A stretch of DNA of 64,000 bases from Microbacterium jejuense (GTDB lineage: Bacteria; Actinomycetota; Actinomycetes; Actinomycetales; Microbacteriaceae). Made by a program: the position numbers and the translations under genes. The stretch is from NCBI RefSeq assembly GCF_019511665.1, contig NZ_JAEUAW010000011.1, positions 62,001-126,000 of the forward strand. The letters run 5' to 3'. Below, piece after piece: positions 57,305 to 64,000 of the stretch; position 1 is the stretch's first letter; each line of letters begins with the position of its first letter. Below the pieces are notes generated by a model. That model was not told the DNA's origin, did not search any database, and saw nothing but the letters and a program-made list of their open reading frames with translations.

Positions 57305-59896
57305 TCAGATGACGTGGTCGCCTTCTCTGGTCTCGAACAGACCGAGCTCGGTCGCGCGTTCGATCGCGGCATCCCGCGACGCCACCCCGAGCTTGCGGTA
57401 GATGTGCGCGAGGTGGGTCTTGATCGTGTTCGTCGAGAGGAAGCACCGCTCGGCGATGTCGGCGATCGTGTAGCGCGTCGGCAGGTAGCCGATGAGCTCC
57501 AGCTCCCGAGGGGTCAGCTCGTCGACGAGGCGTTCGCTGCCCGGCGAGCCCTGGGCGCGCAGGCGCTCCGCGATCGACCTGCCGAAGTCCGTGCGGCCCG
57601 TCGGGACCTCGTCGAGGAGGTCGAGCAGCGGCGGACCCACCCGCAGGAACGGCCGGGCGAGCCGCTCGTCGTGTGCACGCTGCAGCGCGGTCTCGAGGTG
57701 GTCCCTTGCGGCGACACGGTGTCCCTCGGCCGCGCAGAGCCAGGCGGCGAGGGCGTCGGCCTCGATGGACGCGATCGGGTGCGGCTGAACGCCGGCGGCC
57801 CGCAGCTGGGCGAGCCGCTCGCGCGCCTGCGCCGTGCGCCCTGCGCCGACCAGCCCCGCGACCTCTTCGAATGCGACAGCGGACCACTCCGATGACGGCG
57901 CCGGAAGACTGCTGTGCCCGCCCTTCAGGCGCGCTTCCCGCATCGAGAACGACAGCAGCGACTGGCGCACGAGCGGGGGCGGCGGGCCGAGGGCCTCGAC
58001 CTCGTCGGGGACGTCGCGCGGGTGGATGACGCGCGAGGCGGCGTGCGAGAGCCAGAGCAGCTGGGTGCGATTGTCGGATGCCGCCGCCGTGACCGCGACG
58101 GCGAGTGAGGCGGCACCCGCCCCGGCCTCGCCGCGCTGGATGCACACGAGCGCGCGGGCGAGATGGGCGTCGGCGGGAGCGGGATGACCGTGCGCGCCGA
58201 CATCGCGTGCGACGTCGAGGGATTCGTTCGCGTGCTCCCAGGCGCTCGTGAGCAGGCCCGACAGCGCCTCCGCGATGGCCAGCGTGCCGAGTGCGTGCAC
58301 GCGATGGCGGGCATACGCGAGGGCAGCGGGCGAGAGGGCGGCGGCGAGCTGGGCGCGCGCCTCATCGATCCGGCCGAGCATGAGCAGCGCTCGACCGGCC
58401 GACACGTGACTGGTCAGCTGCAGCAGCACAGGCGACGTCAGGCCGATCAGGTCGGGCGGGTCCGCGTCCGGGTGCGTCGCCAGAAGATCGAGGGCCTCGC
58501 CTGCGATATCGGCGAAGAGCTCGGGATGGGGATGGAACTGCACCTCGGCGGCGAGGTACGCCAGGGCGATCTGACGGCGGCCGACGGTGAGGCGATGGTC
58601 GGCGACGAGCCGCTGCAGCGTGTCGACGGCGGAGCTCGGATGCCCGCTCATCGTGTTCGCGATCGCGAGCAGCAGCACCGCGTCGGATCGCGCCTCGCGC
58701 ACATCGGGCGGCACGAGGGAGAGCCACTGGACGATCTTGGCGGAACGCGCCTCTTCGGACGGACCCGGCCCGATGCCCAGGATGAGGTCCATACCACGGG
58801 TCCAGCGGCGGCCTCGCAGCAGGTAGTCGACGGCGGTGTCGGTGTCGCCCGAGGCGAGGAACCAGTCGGCGGCGGCCTCGAGCACGGCCCCCTCGGCGGC
58901 GGAGTCGGTCGCGCGCAGACGATAGGTGAGCAGGTCGCGGAACAGTCGGTGAAGGCGGAACCAGCCGGGGCGGCCCGGCACGCGGACGAGGAACAGCGAA
59001 TCGCGCTCGAGCCCTGTGAGGAACTCGTCACCGCCCGCGATGTCGGCGACCGCCTCGACGAGCCCGGCCGACATCTCGTCGAGTACCGCCAGCCGCATGA
59101 GCGCGTCGCGCCGGTCAGGGCGGAGCCCGTCCAGCACCTCGACGCTGAGATAGTTCATGACGAGCTGATTGGTCTCGGTGAGCTCCTCGACCACGCGGGC
59201 CGGATCTTCGGCGAACCGCAGCCGCAGGGCTGTCAGCTGCACCCCTGCCGCCCACCCCTCGGTCTGCGCCGTGACCGCGGCCGCCGTGGCCGGGGCGATC
59301 TGGCGCCCGGCGATCGCGGACAGCACCTTGCCGGTGGTCTCGTCGTCGAACGCCAGTTCACGCTGGCGGATCTCGACGAGGTCGTGCTCGAGCCGGTGCC
59401 TGCTCCAGCCGAGGTCCAGATCGACCCGCGACGAGAAGATCGCGTGGGCGTTGCCGGGGAGCAGATCCACGAGCCGCCACAGGTCGGTCAGGACCGCCGT
59501 CTTCGAGAGCTGGTCGAGGTCGTCGAACACGAGCACGATGTCCCCTGCCTCTGCCAGGCGCTCCGCGAGGTCGACCAGGAACGGCTCGCCGAGTCGTGCA
59601 CGGGCCGTGACTGCGGGCGGGTCCGGTGGTGAGAACCGCGGTGCGACCGCCGCGATCCCCGCGCACAGCCGGCGCACGAACGAGCCTGCAGCGCGGTCGG
59701 TGGCCGACAGGTCGAACCACGCGACCGCGAGATCGGGGCGGCACTGCGTCCACTGCGTGATGAGCACCGTCTTGCCCGCCCCCGCCGGCGCCACCACGAG
59801 CGCCAGCGGCGAGTGCAGGGCCGCGTCGAGCTGTCGCCGCAGGGCAGGGCGGTCCACGGCGTGCGGCGGCATCCTGCGAGGTTCGCCCACTGGCAT
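57305..59896 (-). CDS. MalT/LAL-type large LuxR-family regulator (second)
   Basis: 863 residues. Walker A is APAGAGKTVLI near 40, the Walker B strand IVLVFDDLDQL near 138, with ISGR-type MalT features after it. A helical repeat region occupies about 330-780. The C-terminal LuxR HTH (LTPRELELIGYLPTRYTIAD ... NTIKTHLAHIYRKLGV) lies at about 793-850. The ATG at 59896 with AGGGGAAGGG upstream is preferred to a TTG at 59923. It diverges from the small genes at 60022 and 60320. A GGGTGACGTG word at 59936, repeated at 60251, could be its site. Inducer and targets are unknown. Confidence 0.87.
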   Translation of the reverse strand: MPVGEPRRMPPHAVDRPALRRQLDAALHSPLALVVAPAGAGKTVLITQWTQCRPDLAVAWFDLSATDRAAGSFVRRLCAGIAAVAPRFSPPDPPAVTARARLGEPFLVDLAERLAEAGDIVLVFDDLDQLSKTAVLTDLWRLVDLLPGNAHAIFSSRVDLDLGWSRHRLEHDLVEIRQRELAFDDETTGKVLSAIAGRQIAPATAAAVTAQTEGWAAGVQLTALRLRFAEDPARVVEELTETNQLVMNYLSVEVLDGLRPDRRDALMRLAVLDEMSAGLVEAVADIAGGDEFLTGLERDSLFLVRVPGRPGWFRLHRLFRDLLTYRLRATDSAAEGAVLEAAADWFLASGDTDTAVDYLLRGRRWTRGMDLILGIGPGPSEEARSAKIVQWLSLVPPDVREARSDAVLLLAIANTMSGHPSSAVDTLQRLVADHRLTVGRRQIALAYLAAEVQFHPHPELFADIAGEALDLLATHPDADPPDLIGLTSPVLLQLTSHVSAGRALLMLGRIDEARAQLAAALSPAALAYARHRVHALGTLAIAEALSGLLTSAWEHANESLDVARDVGAHGHPAPADAHLARALVCIQRGEAGAGAASLAVAVTAAASDNRTQLLWLSHAASRVIHPRDVPDEVEALGPPPPLVRQSLLSFSMREARLKGGHSSLPAPSSEWSAVAFEEVAGLVGAGRTAQARERLAQLRAAGVQPHPIASIEADALAAWLCAAEGHRVAARDHLETALQRAHDERLARPFLRVGPPLLDLLDEVPTGRTDFGRSIAERLRAQGSPGSERLVDELTPRELELIGYLPTRYTIADIAERCFLSTNTIKTHLAHIYRKLGVASRDAAIERATELGLFETREGDHVI

Positions 59897-60021
59897 CCCT
59901 TCCCCTGGGGGCGCGGTGGCCAAATCATCCCACAGGGGTGACGTGGCGGCGAGAGCCCTGCGGGAGAGTTGTCGCCGCGGCCACCAGAACGCCGGGGGAC
60001 GCCGTCTCGAAGGGGGGCACG

Positions 60022-60261
60022 ATGCGCGATCAGACGGTCGAGATCGTGGTCGGCGGACCGCTGAGTCCCGACCTCGTCGCCACGGCGCTGGAGGGCTTCG
60101 CCGTCACGGCCGATGAGCAGGGACGCACGCACGTGGTCGGTCCCGTTCCCGATCAGGCGCGGCTGATCGGGCTGCTCGCGATGTTCGACGGACTGCATGT
60201 GACGGTCATCTCGGTGAACCCGGTCGACGACGAGGATTCTCACCCTCGCCGGGTGACGTGA
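60022..60261 (+). CDS. Small hypothetical protein, 79 aa
   Basis: Not recognised. 79 residues, soluble, pI acidic, with alternating hydrophobic strands (QTVEIVVGGPLSPDLVATAL; HVTVISVNPV) that suggest a small alpha/beta fold with an LIGLLAMFDGL helix, resembling a small regulatory or subunit-type domain. The ATG follows AAGGGGGG. It is divergent from the second LAL regulator and 58 nt before the DUF7144 gene, so it may be a target of that regulator. Confidence 0.65.
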   Translation: MRDQTVEIVVGGPLSPDLVATALEGFAVTADEQGRTHVVGPVPDQARLIGLLAMFDGLHVTVISVNPVDDEDSHPRRVT

Positions 60262-60279
60262 CCGAGGCACACGCGCTCT

Positions 60280-60285
60280 TAGCGT
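60280..60285 (+). promoter_or_regulatory. Possible -10 element before the DUF7144 gene
   Basis: TAGCGT, 35 nt upstream of the ATG at 60320. GGGTGACGTG lies 29 nt upstream of it at 60251, at the end of the previous gene. Confidence 0.35.
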
Positions 60286-60319
60286 GCGTGTGCTGGGCAT
60301 GAGAGAACAGGAGAACGCA

Positions 60320-60727
60320 ATGAGCAGTACAACGAGCGGCCGCACCGGATGGGCGGGCTGGGGCGTCTTCGCCGGGGTCATCCTGCTGATCAGCGGTGTC
60401 TTCGGCGGGCTGCAGGGACTCGTCGCGATCGTCGGCCCGGACGCCTACTTCGCCGTCGTGGACGGCTCCCTCTTCCTCTTCGACGTACAGGGATGGGGAT
60501 GGTGGAACCTCATCGTCGGGGTGCTGCTGATCCTGACGGGCATCGCCCTGCTGGCAGGGCAGACCTGGGCGCGGGTGGTCGCGATCATCCTCGCCGCGCT
60601 GAGCGCGATCGGGCAGCTCATGCTGATCCCGACGCAGCCCTTCTGGGCGCTCGCCATCATCGCCGTCGACATCCTCGTGATCTACGCGCTGACGGCCCAC
60701 GGGCGAGAACTGACGATCGAGGACTGA
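60320..60727 (+). CDS. DUF7144-type four-helix membrane protein
   Basis: 135 residues with four hydrophobic helices: WGVFAGVILLISGVFGGLQG at the start, a WGWWNLIVGVLLILTGIALL pair near 66, then WARVVAIILAALSAIGQLML. The aromatic-rich turn and overall plan match the actinobacterial membrane family now called DUF7144. The ATG follows ACAGGAGAAC; an upstream in-frame ATG at 60284 is less likely. Function unknown; proteins of this kind are often part of stress regulons. It ends before a strong terminator. Confidence 0.83.
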   Translation: MSSTTSGRTGWAGWGVFAGVILLISGVFGGLQGLVAIVGPDAYFAVVDGSLFLFDVQGWGWWNLIVGVLLILTGIALLAGQTWARVVAIILAALSAIGQLMLIPTQPFWALAIIAVDILVIYALTAHGRELTIED

Positions 60728-60740
60728 CGCGGACCAGGCT

Positions 60741-60766
60741 CGGCCCGGGACGCCGGTCCCGGGCCG
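60741..60766 (+). terminator. Terminator after the DUF7144 gene
   Basis: An 11-bp perfect stem (60741-60751 with 60756-60766) and a GCCG loop. A second hairpin follows directly (60771-60777 with 60782-60788, GCGA loop), 17 nt before the ribosome site of the transporter gene, and could belong to its leader. Confidence 0.8.
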
Positions 60767-60815
60767 TCACGCCTGACGCGAGTCAGGCGGCGGTGCGCAC
60801 CGGCAAAGGAGTGAC

Positions 60816-62252
60816 ATGGAAACCGTTCTGGTCATCCTGCAGGCGTGCGTGGTGCTCGGCGCCATCGTGCTCGGCGTCCGCACCGGCGGACTCGGGCTGG
60901 GTCTGTGGGGCGTCGTCGGCACGACGATCCTGGTGTTCGTCTTCCGGCTCGAGCCGGGTTCGCCGCCCATCGACGCGTTCTTCATCATCATCGCGGTCAT
61001 CACCGCGTCCTCGGCCATGCAGGCGGCTGGGGGCATCGACTATCTGGTGTCGATCGCCTCCAAGATCATCCAGCGCAATCCGCGGCGGCTCACCTACGTC
61101 GCGCCGATCGTGGCCTTCGTGTTCACGGTGCTCTCGGGCACGTCCAACATCTTCTTCGCGCTCATCCCGGTGATCTACGAGACGGCATATCGCAACGGCC
61201 AGCGCCCCGAGCGCGCGCTGGCCGCCTCGACGGTGACGTCCGGTCTCGGCATCACGGCCAGCCCGGTGTCGGCGGCGATGGCCGCGTACCTCGTGCTCAT
61301 GGCCGGCACCGGCTACGAGCTGCCGCAGATCCTGCTCATCACGATCCCGTCCGCGGTCGTCGCGTGCATCGCAGCGTCGTTCGTGCAGCAGCGCCTCGGC
61401 AAGGATCTGCTCGACGATCCGGAGTTCCTGAAGCGGGTCGCCGACGGCCGCGTCGAGCTGTCGCCGGCGCTCCGCGCGCGGTACGACGCCAAGATGTCCG
61501 GCACTGCTGGCGGCGGAGCCGCGGATGCCTCCCGCAGAGCACGCACGAAGACGGCCGAGAAGACGGCATCCACGTTCATCGAGCACCCTGTGCCCCCCGG
61601 CGGCAGGACCGCCGCGCTCATCTTCATCGCCGGAACGCTGCTGGTGGTGCTGCTGGGACTGTTCCCGAGCCTGCGGCCGGCGTTCCCCGACGACGACGGC
61701 GAGCTCGTGCCGATCGGCATGGCGACGGTCATCGAGATGGTGATGTTCACCGCCGCGCTCGTCATCATCCTGGTGCGCCGCGTGAAGCCCAGCCAAGTGG
61801 TCGAGCAGCCGTTGCTCAAAGCCGGCTACGTGGCCGCCGTCGCCCTCTTCGGCATCGCGTGGATGGCCGACACCTTCATCGCCGCCAACGAGGAGACCAT
61901 CATCGAGCCGCTCGGTCAGATGATCGATGCGAACCCCCTGCTGCTGGCTGTCGCGCTCTTCATCGTCTGCGGTCTGACGACGAGCCAATCAGCCACCACG
62001 AACACGCTCATCCCGATCGCGCTCGCCGCGGGGCTCGCGCCCGGAGTGATCACGGCGATGTGGCCGTCGCTCATCGGCGTGTGGCTGTTCCCCGCGAACG
62101 GCTCGCAGATCGCAGCTGTCGAGACCGACGCCACCGGGTCGACCAGGCTCACGCAGATCCCGGTCTGGCACTCGTTCACGATCCCCATGCTGGTGTCGTG
62201 GGTCGCGGTCGTCGCCTCGGGTCTGCTGATCCAGCTGATCGTGCCCGCGTGA
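60816..62252 (+). CDS. DcuA/DcuB-like anaerobic C4-dicarboxylate transporter family protein
   Basis: 478 residues with about ten to twelve hydrophobic helices and a charged cytoplasmic loop at about 205-260. It has Dcu features: FRLEPGSPPIDAFFIIIAVI near the start, SGTSNIFFALIPVIYETA near 110, RPERALAASTVTSGLGITASP near 130, and the C-terminal SQSATTNTLIPIALA. Dcu proteins exchange aspartate, fumarate and succinate. An actinobacterial aerobe may use it for dicarboxylate or amino-acid uptake. AAAGGAG precedes the ATG. The M20 peptidase gene starts 46 nt downstream, so they are one operon; substrate processing after uptake is plausible. Confidence 0.87.
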   Translation: METVLVILQACVVLGAIVLGVRTGGLGLGLWGVVGTTILVFVFRLEPGSPPIDAFFIIIAVITASSAMQAAGGIDYLVSIASKIIQRNPRRLTYVAPIVAFVFTVLSGTSNIFFALIPVIYETAYRNGQRPERALAASTVTSGLGITASPVSAAMAAYLVLMAGTGYELPQILLITIPSAVVACIAASFVQQRLGKDLLDDPEFLKRVADGRVELSPALRARYDAKMSGTAGGGAADASRRARTKTAEKTASTFIEHPVPPGGRTAALIFIAGTLLVVLLGLFPSLRPAFPDDDGELVPIGMATVIEMVMFTAALVIILVRRVKPSQVVEQPLLKAGYVAAVALFGIAWMADTFIAANEETIIEPLGQMIDANPLLLAVALFIVCGLTTSQSATTNTLIPIALAAGLAPGVITAMWPSLIGVWLFPANGSQIAAVETDATGSTRLTQIPVWHSFTIPMLVSWVAVVASGLLIQLIVPA

Positions 62253-62298
62253 ACGCGGACCGTCCCGCGAGCCCAGAACACCGACGAGAAGAGGAATC

Positions 62299-63645
62299 AT
62301 GTCCGATCGTGCGTCCGACGTCGAGCAGCTGATGCCCGAGGTGCTCGACCGCCTGCGGGATCTCGTGCGGATCCCGTCCGTGGCATTTCCGGGATTCGAC
62401 CCGGAGCCAGTGCACCGCATGGGGCAGGCCGTCGTCGAGCTCTTCGAGGCGGCCGGTGCCACCGACGTCGCCCTCCTCGATGTCCCCGGCGGGTACCCGT
62501 GCGTGTTCGCAGACCTTCCCGGACCCGAGGGGTCGCCGACGGTGCTGCTCTACGCCCACTACGACGTCCAGCCGGCTCCGGCCAGCCAGGGCTGGTCGAC
62601 GTCGCCGTTCGAGCCGGTCACAGGCGAGGACGGACGCATCTACGGGCGCGGCGCCGCCGACGACAAGTCCGGGCTCGTGATCCACTACGCGACGCTGCGC
62701 CTGCTCGGCGAAGCTCGGCCGTGCCGCATAAAGCTGCTGGTCGAAGGCGAGGAGGAGACGATCTCGCACCTCGAGGGCTTCGTCGAGGCGAGCCCCGAGA
62801 GGTTCGCCGCCGACGCGTTCGTCATCGCCGACATCGGCGGTCAGGTCGTCGGCCGGCCCGGGCTGACCACCGCGCTGCGCGGGGACGTGGCGTGCACCGT
62901 CACGGTGCGCACCCTGTCGTTCCCCGTGCACTCCGGCCTCTTCGGCGGGGCCGCACCGGACGCCATGACGGCGATGATCCGCATCCTCGACACGCTGCAC
63001 GACGAGGCCGGCGACACGGTCATCCCCGGGGTCGACGTGTCGCAGTGGGACGGTGCCGCGATGGAGGAGGGCGTCTACCGCGACGGCTCGGCGATCCTCC
63101 CCGGCGTCGACTACCTGGGCACCGGCTCGCTGTCGGACCGCATCTGGGCCAAGCCCTCGGTGACGGTGCTCGGCATGGACCTGCCGAGCACCGCCGAGGC
63201 GTCCAACGTGCTGCTGCCCGAAGTCACCGCGAAGCTGTCGATGCGGATCGTCCCCGGATCGGACGCCGATGCACAGCTCGAGGCGCTCATGGCGCACCTG
63301 CGTGCGCAGAGGCCGTGGAACTGCGAGGTCGAGGTCGTGAAGGTGAAGACCGGTCACGCATTCGCGGTCGACCAGACCCATCCCGCGATCGTGGCGGCGA
63401 AGGACGCGCTCGCGTCGGCCTACGGCGCCGAGGTCGAGTCGATCGGCAGCGGTGCGTCGATCCCGCTCGTGGCATCGCTCAAGAAGATCGCTCCGGACGC
63501 CGCGATCGTGCTGTGGGGCGCCGAAGACACCGCGAAGGCCCGCATCCACGCATCGGACGAGTCGGTGGATCCGGCCGAGATCGCGCGCATGATCGCCGCA
63601 CAGGTCGCGTTCATCGAGGAGGTCGCGTCCTCGGCCCACGCATGA
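62299..63645 (+). CDS. M20-family metallopeptidase (dipeptidase/carboxypeptidase type)
   Basis: 448 residues, full length. The M20 dizinc site is intact: YAHYDVQPAP near 85 (His ligand and catalytic Asp two residues later), GRGAADDKSG near 115 (bridging Asp), LLVEGEEETIS near 146 (catalytic Glu then Glu ligand), ADIGG near 175 (Asp ligand) and a late His in KARIHASDE near 428. The lid domain lies at about 190-320. It hydrolyses small peptides or N-acyl amino acids in the cytoplasm. The ATG follows GAAGAGGA. Its transporter partner is immediately upstream, and a strong palindromic terminator follows. Confidence 0.93.
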   Translation: MSDRASDVEQLMPEVLDRLRDLVRIPSVAFPGFDPEPVHRMGQAVVELFEAAGATDVALLDVPGGYPCVFADLPGPEGSPTVLLYAHYDVQPAPASQGWSTSPFEPVTGEDGRIYGRGAADDKSGLVIHYATLRLLGEARPCRIKLLVEGEEETISHLEGFVEASPERFAADAFVIADIGGQVVGRPGLTTALRGDVACTVTVRTLSFPVHSGLFGGAAPDAMTAMIRILDTLHDEAGDTVIPGVDVSQWDGAAMEEGVYRDGSAILPGVDYLGTGSLSDRIWAKPSVTVLGMDLPSTAEASNVLLPEVTAKLSMRIVPGSDADAQLEALMAHLRAQRPWNCEVEVVKVKTGHAFAVDQTHPAIVAAKDALASAYGAEVESIGSGASIPLVASLKKIAPDAAIVLWGAEDTAKARIHASDESVDPAEIARMIAAQVAFIEEVASSAHA

Positions 63646-63656
63646 CCGGGCGTGAG

Positions 63657-63698
63657 ACGAGTGGATGCCGGCGGCCGCGGCCGCCGGCATCCACTCGT
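63657..63698. terminator. 42-nt perfect palindrome terminator between convergent genes
   Basis: A perfect inverted repeat centred at 63677/63678 with no unpaired bases in sequence; the RNA would fold into a long hairpin with a small GGCC-type loop. It lies 11 nt after the M20 stop and 8 nt from the end of the convergent gene. It again contains GTGGATGCC/GGCATCCAC. Confidence 0.88.
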
Positions 63699-63706
63699 CG
63701 TTCCGC

Positions 63707-64000
63707 TCAGCCGACGATGCTCTCGTGCCCGCTCGAGGGCGCCGGGTCGGGCAGCCGCCGCATGCGCAGTGCGTTGAGCGCGCCGGCTGCAGCGGCCAGA
63801 ATCGGCACGAACAGTGCGATCTGCAGTGCGATCGGACCGGCCTCGCTGTTGATGCGGACAATCTCCGCCGAGGTCTCGGGGGGCTCATCGGCGAGCAGCT
63901 CTTCGAGCCCGGTGTTCGACATGAGCTCGGCGTCGTCCTCGAGCACGGTGGCGACCTGTGTCTTCTCGTCGGCGCTGAGGACGGTGCTCTGGTCGGCGAG
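63707..64000 (-). CDS. C-terminal part of a probable MFS transporter (cut by window edge)
   Basis: The frame stays open to the right edge, so only the last ~97 residues are seen. They read as a cytoplasmic or periplasmic acidic segment (TVLEDDAELMSNTGLEELL), one hydrophobic helix (IALQIALFVPILAAAAGAL) and a short tail ending PAPSSGHESIVG. I recall this arrangement from the end of DHA2-like MFS exporters in Microbacteriaceae (final helix followed by RxxRLPDP). The internal ATG at 63946 is not the true start. The assignment rests on the tail only. Confidence 0.6.
   Translation of the reverse strand, partial: LADQSTVLSADEKTQVATVLEDDAELMSNTGLEELLADEPPETSAEIVRINSEAGPIALQIALFVPILAAAAGALNALRMRRLPDPAPSSGHESIVG

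Overview
The window is a GC-rich actinobacterial chromosome segment, most likely Microbacterium or a close relative in the Microbacteriaceae. This rests on the strong G/C third-position bias, the dnaK-grpE-dnaJ-hspR operon behind a HAIR operator, class-E-sortase LAxTG anchors, a very frequent GGATGCC/GGCATCC word, and the overall gene types. There is no rRNA, tRNA, CRISPR array, transposase or phage gene. The DNA is densely coding with a uniform composition.

Layout. 1-4.4 kb: a small membrane protein, two lipoproteins of unknown function and a NarL-type two-component system. 4.6-7.7 kb: a secreted beta-propeller phytase, a membrane protein, a GNAT acetyltransferase that overlaps it antisense, and a VOC protein. 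7.9-12 kb: the heat-shock operon. 12.2-21.9 kb: a 3028-residue sortase-anchored repeat protein and a small coupled membrane-anchored protein. 22.2-37.8 kb: a carbohydrate locus. 38.1-50.1 kb: a second giant repeat protein (a paralogue of the first), a MalT/LAL-type regulator and a third LPxTG surface protein. 50.2-64 kb: YjbR-like protein, sulfatase with its formylglycine-generating enzyme, GAP-family membrane protein, HAD phosphatase, DUF2252, a second LAL regulator, small membrane proteins, a DcuA/B-like transporter with an M20 peptidase, and the end of a probable MFS transporter.

The most interesting part is the 22.2-37.8 kb locus. It holds three enzyme families that, as I recall, were shown in 2023 to degrade mycobacterial D-arabinan together: GH183 (DUF4185, endo-D-arabinanase), GH172 (DUF2961, exo-alpha-D-arabinofuranosidase) and GH116 (exo-beta-D-arabinofuranosidase). 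With them are a CUT1-type ABC importer without its own ATPase, a LacI regulator, an FGGY kinase, an L-fucose/D-arabinose isomerase homologue, an SMP-30 protein and one protein I do not recognise. Only GH183 has a signal peptide. The simplest model is extracellular endo-cleavage, import of oligosaccharides, cytoplasmic exo-cleavage to D-arabinose, then D-arabinose to D-ribulose to D-ribulose 5-phosphate. No fuculose-phosphate aldolase is present, which argues against L-fucose. A palindromic operator (GAAATCGATTTC and variants) lies before each of three transcription units. In two of them it sits inside a 17-bp -35/-10 spacer.

The second theme is cell surface. Two giant paralogues share their N-terminal half, 14 or 7 beta-repeats each ending in a cysteine pair, LAITG anchors, and a promoter design: two GGTGA boxes 12 bp apart with a TAG -10 start exactly 34 nt downstream of the second box. 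The same design occurs a third time at 37.82 kb, before a run of hairpins that may be a small RNA. The GH183 enzyme carries one copy of the same type of repeat module.
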